Of a stretch of DNA of 64,000 nt, positions 60,442 to 64,000 are shown piece by piece. This DNA is from CAYSCW01 sp964449165 (GTDB lineage Bacteria > Acidobacteriota > Aminicenantia > Aminicenantales > Aminicenantaceae). Made by a program: the position numbers and the translations under genes. Where the stretch lies: assembly GCA_964449165.1 (NCBI GenBank), contig CAYVAT010000002.1, positions 1 to 64,000 on the forward strand. Direction: 5' to 3'. Under the pieces are notes generated by a model. It was not told the DNA's origin and ran no database searches. It saw only the letters and a program-made list of their open reading frames with translations. The stretch's first letter is position 1, and each line of letters begins with the position of its first letter.

Positions 60442-61701
60442 ATGAAAAAGAAAATAATCTTTGGGATACCGATAATTATTCTGCTTTTTGCCGTGGTTAT
60501 TATTCTGGTTCAGAGAGGCTCAAAGTTGGCTGTGGCTTCGACTAAGGTCGATTATGGGGAATTTGTTATCAAGCTAATCGAATCTGGAGAAGTATCTGCT
60601 ATTCATTCAGTAAGTGTCTCTGCACCCCGCATCAGGGGAAGACTTCAGATAAACAAGCTGATAAAAGACGGAAGTAAAGTCAAACAAGGAGACATTGTGG
60701 TCCAGTTTGACATGGTAGAAACACAGCAGGAGATGTTGAAAAGCCTTTCTGATTTGAAAATTGCCCAAAATGAAATCGAAAAAAAACTATCGGATATAGA
60801 AAGTCAAAACAGAACCAACCAGATGGAATTAGATAACACTAAGCTCCAGTATGAGGAGGCAAAGCTGGAGTTGAAAAAAACAATACTGCTTTCCGAAGTT
60901 GAGCAAGAAAAAATTAGGCTTCGCTATGACCAGGCAGAAAAGAAGTACCAAGAAACTCTGAAGAAAATGGAATCTCAAAGCATGTCCAATAAGGCAGATC
61001 TGAATGTCCTGCGTGAAAAAAAGGCTAAAGCAGAGGCAGACTATAAAATGGCCAAAAAAAGCCTGGAGGACATGACACTTCGAGCACCAAAAGAAGGATT
61101 GGTTGTCTTAAGAGAAATATGGAAAGGAACAGGAATGGGAAAAGTTCAGGAAGGAGATCAAGTCTGGCCTGGATATCCAATCCTTGAAATCCCGGATCTT
61201 TCAGCCATGGAGATTAAAATGCACCTGAATGAAGTGGATGTATCCAAAGTCAAGCCTGGACAGGAAGCTTTGATCAGCATAGATGCCTTCCCAGACAAGG
61301 TTTTCAGCGGCAAAGTCGAGAGAGTCGCTTCCATGGCCACTAAAAAAGACTGGGATGCCAAGATAAAAACCTTTGAAACGATTGTCTCTCTGAACGAGAT
61401 GGACCCTCGAATGAGGCCTGGCATGACATGTATGGCGGACATTATAATCAAAAAAATTCCTGATGTTGTCTCTGTACCGATCGACTCAGTTTTTGAAAGA
61501 GAGGGCAAGACGATCGTCTATGTGATTGGAAGTCGGTCTTTCAAGAAGAAAGAGGTCACCTTGGGAGAGAGGAACACAACTCATATAATCGTTAAGCAGG
61601 GACTTTCTCCTGGAGATAAGATCGCTTTGAGAGATCCTTTTGCAGGACCAGAAGCCGAGGAGGCTTCCACCCTCAAGAAAGCCACTCCAGAGAAAAGCTG
61701 A
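60442..61701 (+). CDS. HlyD-family efflux adaptor, third locus
   Basis: A 419-residue periplasmic adaptor with an N-terminal anchor (about 4-23), a lipoyl-like half (VSAPRIRGRLQINKLIKDG), a long coiled hairpin (about 95-200) and a barrel domain (EVDVSKVKPGQEALISIDAF). It is more distant from the other two adaptors, being closer to those of FtsX/MacB-like exporters. A ggagggg precedes the ATG. The MacB-like permease follows 42 nt later without an ATPase gene. Confidence 0.87.
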   Translation: MKKKIIFGIPIIILLFAVVIILVQRGSKLAVASTKVDYGEFVIKLIESGEVSAIHSVSVSAPRIRGRLQINKLIKDGSKVKQGDIVVQFDMVETQQEMLKSLSDLKIAQNEIEKKLSDIESQNRTNQMELDNTKLQYEEAKLELKKTILLSEVEQEKIRLRYDQAEKKYQETLKKMESQSMSNKADLNVLREKKAKAEADYKMAKKSLEDMTLRAPKEGLVVLREIWKGTGMGKVQEGDQVWPGYPILEIPDLSAMEIKMHLNEVDVSKVKPGQEALISIDAFPDKVFSGKVERVASMATKKDWDAKIKTFETIVSLNEMDPRMRPGMTCMADIIIKKIPDVVSVPIDSVFEREGKTIVYVIGSRSFKKKEVTLGERNTTHIIVKQGLSPGDKIALRDPFAGPEAEEASTLKKATPEKS

Positions 61702-61743
61702 TCCAGATGAGGAGTCATTGCAAACAGAGGATAGATCAAATCC

Positions 61744-62979
61744 ATGAATTTTTCTGAAATAATAAATGTCGGATTCACAGGATTAGTGACTCATAAGCTC
61801 CGTACTTTCCTCACCATGCTTGGAATTATCTTTGGAGTTGGCGCAGTGATTTCCATGCTTTCCATCGGAGAAGGGGCCAAAAAAGAAGCTCTGGAAATTA
61901 TTAATCTCATGGGAGCCAAGAACATCATCATCCAGAATCTTGAATACGAAGAAGACAAGCTTAAGACCATTAGAGAGAAATCCCCCGGGCTTTCCTTAAA
62001 GGATTTCAGGGCTTTGCAAGAGGGTGTTCCTTACATCAAACATCTTTCTCCTCAAAAATTGATCAAACCTGATTTTATACGATCTATTGACGGAAAGAGT
62101 GATGCTCGGGTTATAGGGACTGATTCCCGCTATCCCTTGACTCTCAACTTGCTATTGGATAGAGGACGCTTTTTCGATGAATATGATAACGCCCAGTATG
62201 TGAATGTTTGTGTGATCGGCCATAAAGTCAAGAGAGACCTCTTCGCTTTTCAAAATCCTATCGGGGAAAGATTAAAAATCAATAACCAATGGTTTGAAGT
62301 CATCGGAACAATCCTCAAAAAGGGAAAAGCCAAGGGTGAGATTGAAGGAATAGAGATAGAGAGCATCTCCAATGATATCTACGTTCCCATCAATACAGCC
62401 CTGAAGAAGTTCGAGCTTGAGAAAGATGAATCCCAGCTCAGCGAAATTGCTGTGACAATGGAGGATCCAGGATATATAAGAGATGCTGCCGTCTATATTG
62501 ATCGGCTTCTCTATCGCCTCCATCGGAGTACAAAGGATTACAAAATCATAGTTCCTGAGGAACTCCTTCATCAAACTCAGGAGACCCAGCGCATCTTCAA
62601 CATTGCCATGGGCTGTATTGCCGGCATTTCCCTGCTAGTGGGCGGAATTGGCATCATGAATATCATGCTGGCTTCCGTACTGGAAAGAACAAGGGAAATT
62701 GGCATAAGACGAGCGGTGGGTGCCAGGCAACTAGATGTTATGAGCCAGTTTGTGGCTGAGGCTGTCTTTATCAGCCTTGTTGGAGGAATTTTAGGGATCG
62801 GGGCAGGATATGGCATCTCCAAAGTCGTGAGCCTCTATGCCCATTGGAGGACTTTGATCTCAATCGTCTCGATCGTCATTTCTTCCGGCATAGCTATCTC
62901 AGTGGGGTTAATATTCGGGATTTACCCGGCTTACGTTGCTTCTAAACTGAACCCGATAGAAGCCCTTCGCTATGAATGA
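61744..62979 (+). CDS. MacB-like ABC transporter permease, third locus
   Basis: A 411-residue permease with the same plan as the protein at 14699: one N-terminal segment (LTMLGIIFGVGAVISMLSIGEGA in parts), a large periplasmic domain and three C-terminal segments with GGIGIMNIMLASVLERTREIG, GARQLDVMSQFVAEAV and the end YPAYVASKLNPIEALRYE. The ATPase that must power it is not encoded next to it and may come from elsewhere in the genome. Confidence 0.9.
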   Translation: MNFSEIINVGFTGLVTHKLRTFLTMLGIIFGVGAVISMLSIGEGAKKEALEIINLMGAKNIIIQNLEYEEDKLKTIREKSPGLSLKDFRALQEGVPYIKHLSPQKLIKPDFIRSIDGKSDARVIGTDSRYPLTLNLLLDRGRFFDEYDNAQYVNVCVIGHKVKRDLFAFQNPIGERLKINNQWFEVIGTILKKGKAKGEIEGIEIESISNDIYVPINTALKKFELEKDESQLSEIAVTMEDPGYIRDAAVYIDRLLYRLHRSTKDYKIIVPEELLHQTQETQRIFNIAMGCIAGISLLVGGIGIMNIMLASVLERTREIGIRRAVGARQLDVMSQFVAEAVFISLVGGILGIGAGYGISKVVSLYAHWRTLISIVSIVISSGIAISVGLIFGIYPAYVASKLNPIEALRYE

Positions 62980-63019
62980 TGTTCCGATTCTGTAGATAGA
63001 GGATTTACTACTTCACTCT

Positions 63020-63670
63020 TTAAAAGCCGAAGAGAAGGCCTGCAGTCACGTTGAAAGCGTTCTGATTATGGGGGTCATCAAAGATAACGCTGTAGCGAAC
63101 ATCAATTCTGGCTCCCAAGTTTGAAAGGAGAAAAAGCTCGATTCCTCCTCCTATGTTGGTTACAAAGTTTGAGGCTTTCTCTGGGGGTAAAAACTCAATC
63201 TCGTAACCGTATTCGGAAATGTAAGTTTCCTCCTGGGCCAGGAGCCTATCCATTCCCACACCAACCAATAAATAAGGACTCAGACGCCTGCCCAATAAGC
63301 GATAGACAACATTTAAGCTCAACGCATAATGCTTGGCCGTATCCACTTCAACCGTATCTAGATCAGAAGGATCCTCGAGGATTACTTTTGTGGAAAAAGC
63401 ATATCGGGCATCCAGCTCAACACCAAGATGGCGAGTAATAAAAAGATCCACAGCTGCCCCGAAGTTAAACGAGGCATGGCCAGGCGTCACAGGAAAATCA
63501 TTCTCTCCCATCACATAATCTTCTTCTTCTCCGTATTCAAAGACTTTATACCAACCACCAAAGAGATAAGTCTGGATTTCCTGAGCAGGAGAATGTGCCA
63601 CACAAACCCCCAGCAGGAAAACTAATATCAGGCTCCCCAGCTTTATTCTTGATAATCTTCGTTTCCTCAT
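63020..63670 (-). CDS. Predicted outer-membrane beta-barrel protein
   Basis: A 216-residue protein with a signal peptide (about 8-30, end near HSPAQ) and barrel-like strands (FNFGAAVDLFITRHLGVELD in two parts, YALSLNVVYRLLG, PYLLVGVGMD, GARIDVRYSVIF) ending VTAGLLFGF. The ATG at 63670 with gtgagg before it is preferred over one 7 codons upstream. No function is known. Confidence 0.72.
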   Translation of the reverse strand: MRKRRLSRIKLGSLILVFLLGVCVAHSPAQEIQTYLFGGWYKVFEYGEEEDYVMGENDFPVTPGHASFNFGAAVDLFITRHLGVELDARYAFSTKVILEDPSDLDTVEVDTAKHYALSLNVVYRLLGRRLSPYLLVGVGMDRLLAQEETYISEYGYEIEFLPPEKASNFVTNIGGGIELFLLSNLGARIDVRYSVIFDDPHNQNAFNVTAGLLFGF

Positions 63671-63891
63671 TCTAACCTCACTGTCCTCCACTTTATATGT
63701 TCCAGTACCTCATCAACGGCCCGCAGAAGAGGTGACACCGAGATCTGGATGATTGTTCCCTTTTCATAGAGCCGCTCGTACTCGGAAGGAATCCCATTTA
63801 TAGCAAAGGCCGAGTCTGAAGTCAACGGCTCAGGCTTTTTCTGTTCGCTTCGTCTAGGTTTTTGGAGCTGCTTTCGTCGGCAGAAATTCAA
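63667..63891 (-). CDS. Short uncertain frame before the barrel gene
   Basis: A 74-residue frame that overlaps the barrel gene start. The first 25 residues are very basic and low in complexity; the second half (EYERLYEKGTIIQISVSP) is more protein-like. No family, signal or ribosome binding site was seen. It may be a remnant or not a gene. Confidence 0.2.
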   Translation of the reverse strand: MNFCRRKQLQKPRRSEQKKPEPLTSDSAFAINGIPSEYERLYEKGTIIQISVSPLLRAVDEVLEHIKWRTVRLE

Positions 63892-63933
63892 TTGACAGGA
63901 ATTTCCCCAGTGTATAAGCTATAAAAAAGACAA

Positions 63934-64000
63934 ATGGGGAGAGAAAAGAGGCGGCTGGCAGCGGTCATGTTCACCGATATTGTCGGCTACAGCGCGCTCA
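63934..64000 (+). CDS. Class III nucleotide cyclase, first 22 codons only
   Basis: The frame from the ATG at 63934 reads MGREKRRLAAVMFTDIVGYS and continues to the window end. This is the usual start of the adenylate/guanylate cyclase catalytic domain, with the metal-binding Asp in FTDIVGYS. The rest lies outside the window. A TTGACA at 63892-63897 with TATAAG 15 nt later may be its promoter. In many related proteins TPR repeats follow the cyclase domain, but this cannot be seen here. Confidence 0.75.
   Translation, partial: MGREKRRLAAVMFTDIVGYSAL

Noticed and set aside
1..64000. CRISPR array, tRNA, rRNA, phage or intact insertion sequence
   Set aside because: Reading both strands gave no regularly spaced short repeats, no cloverleaf-like gene and no transposase or integrase.

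Overview
The window looks like a chromosomal piece of a Gram-negative, didermic bacterium of moderate GC content, with a 100-base run of N (41121-41220) that marks a scaffold gap. Kdo synthesis genes, a BamA-like protein, several predicted outer-membrane beta-barrels and many lipoproteins show the outer membrane. The combination of exported C69, M19 and S46 peptidases, LytTR signalling, CarD, repeated MacA/MacB-like efflux loci under ECF sigma factors and a succinate dehydrogenase joined to a cytochrome b/Rieske module would fit an Acidobacteriota-related lineage such as Aminicenantes. That placement is an inference from gene content, not a measured result.

Layout. 1-10.4 kb: a hairpin repeat, radC, a lipoprotein, a LytS/LytTR two-component pair, an exported C69 dipeptidase, a second copy of the hairpin repeat, and a minus-strand respiratory operon (sdhC-sdhA-sdhB-Rieske-cytochrome b-small membrane protein) behind a good sigma-70-type promoter. 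10.6-17.5 kb: a small secreted protein, then ECF sigma, zinc-finger anti-sigma, CpxP/Spy-like protein, MacA-like adaptor, ABC ATPase, MacB-like permease and TolC-like channel, all co-directional. 17.7-36.4 kb: core genes: Hfq-like protein, pdxA, smpB, carD, then rpmH-rnpA-yidD-yidC-jag-mnmE-mnmG-parA-parB (with a parS-like site at the end of mnmG), bactofilin, kdsB, pyrG, kdsA, kdsD, kdsC, a phosphomannomutase and a mannose-1-phosphate guanylyltransferase. 36.5-50.5 kb: accessory envelope genes: M19 dipeptidase, a very unusual kinase-like/multi-span membrane protein, a duplicated lipoprotein plus beta-barrel cassette broken by the gap, a CBM9-like lipoprotein, BamA, a GH39/GH5-like glycosidase, another barrel and an unrecognised 441-residue protein. 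50.5-53.9 kb: a second ECF/anti-sigma-like/CpxP-like/MacA locus whose ABC ATPase survives only as a C-terminal remnant. 54-64 kb: paired palindromic repeats, S46 peptidase, a CpxP-like protein, barrels, a GH29 fucosidase, a third adaptor/MacB-like permease pair without an ATPase, and the first 22 codons of a class III nucleotide cyclase at the right edge.

The most interesting non-obvious signals are: a hairpin repeat with conserved loop and covarying stem (1-100 and 5751-5845, with a half copy at 23751-23773); a 99-bp palindromic repeat (two direct copies at 54.2-54.6 kb and one inverted copy before mnmE); a shared palindrome centred over a -10-like sequence exactly 28 nt before two unrelated genes, with a half site 27 nt before a third; the ATPase remnant in the second efflux locus; and the kinase-like membrane protein at 37739-40276. 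No CRISPR array, tRNA, rRNA, intact transposase or phage gene was seen.
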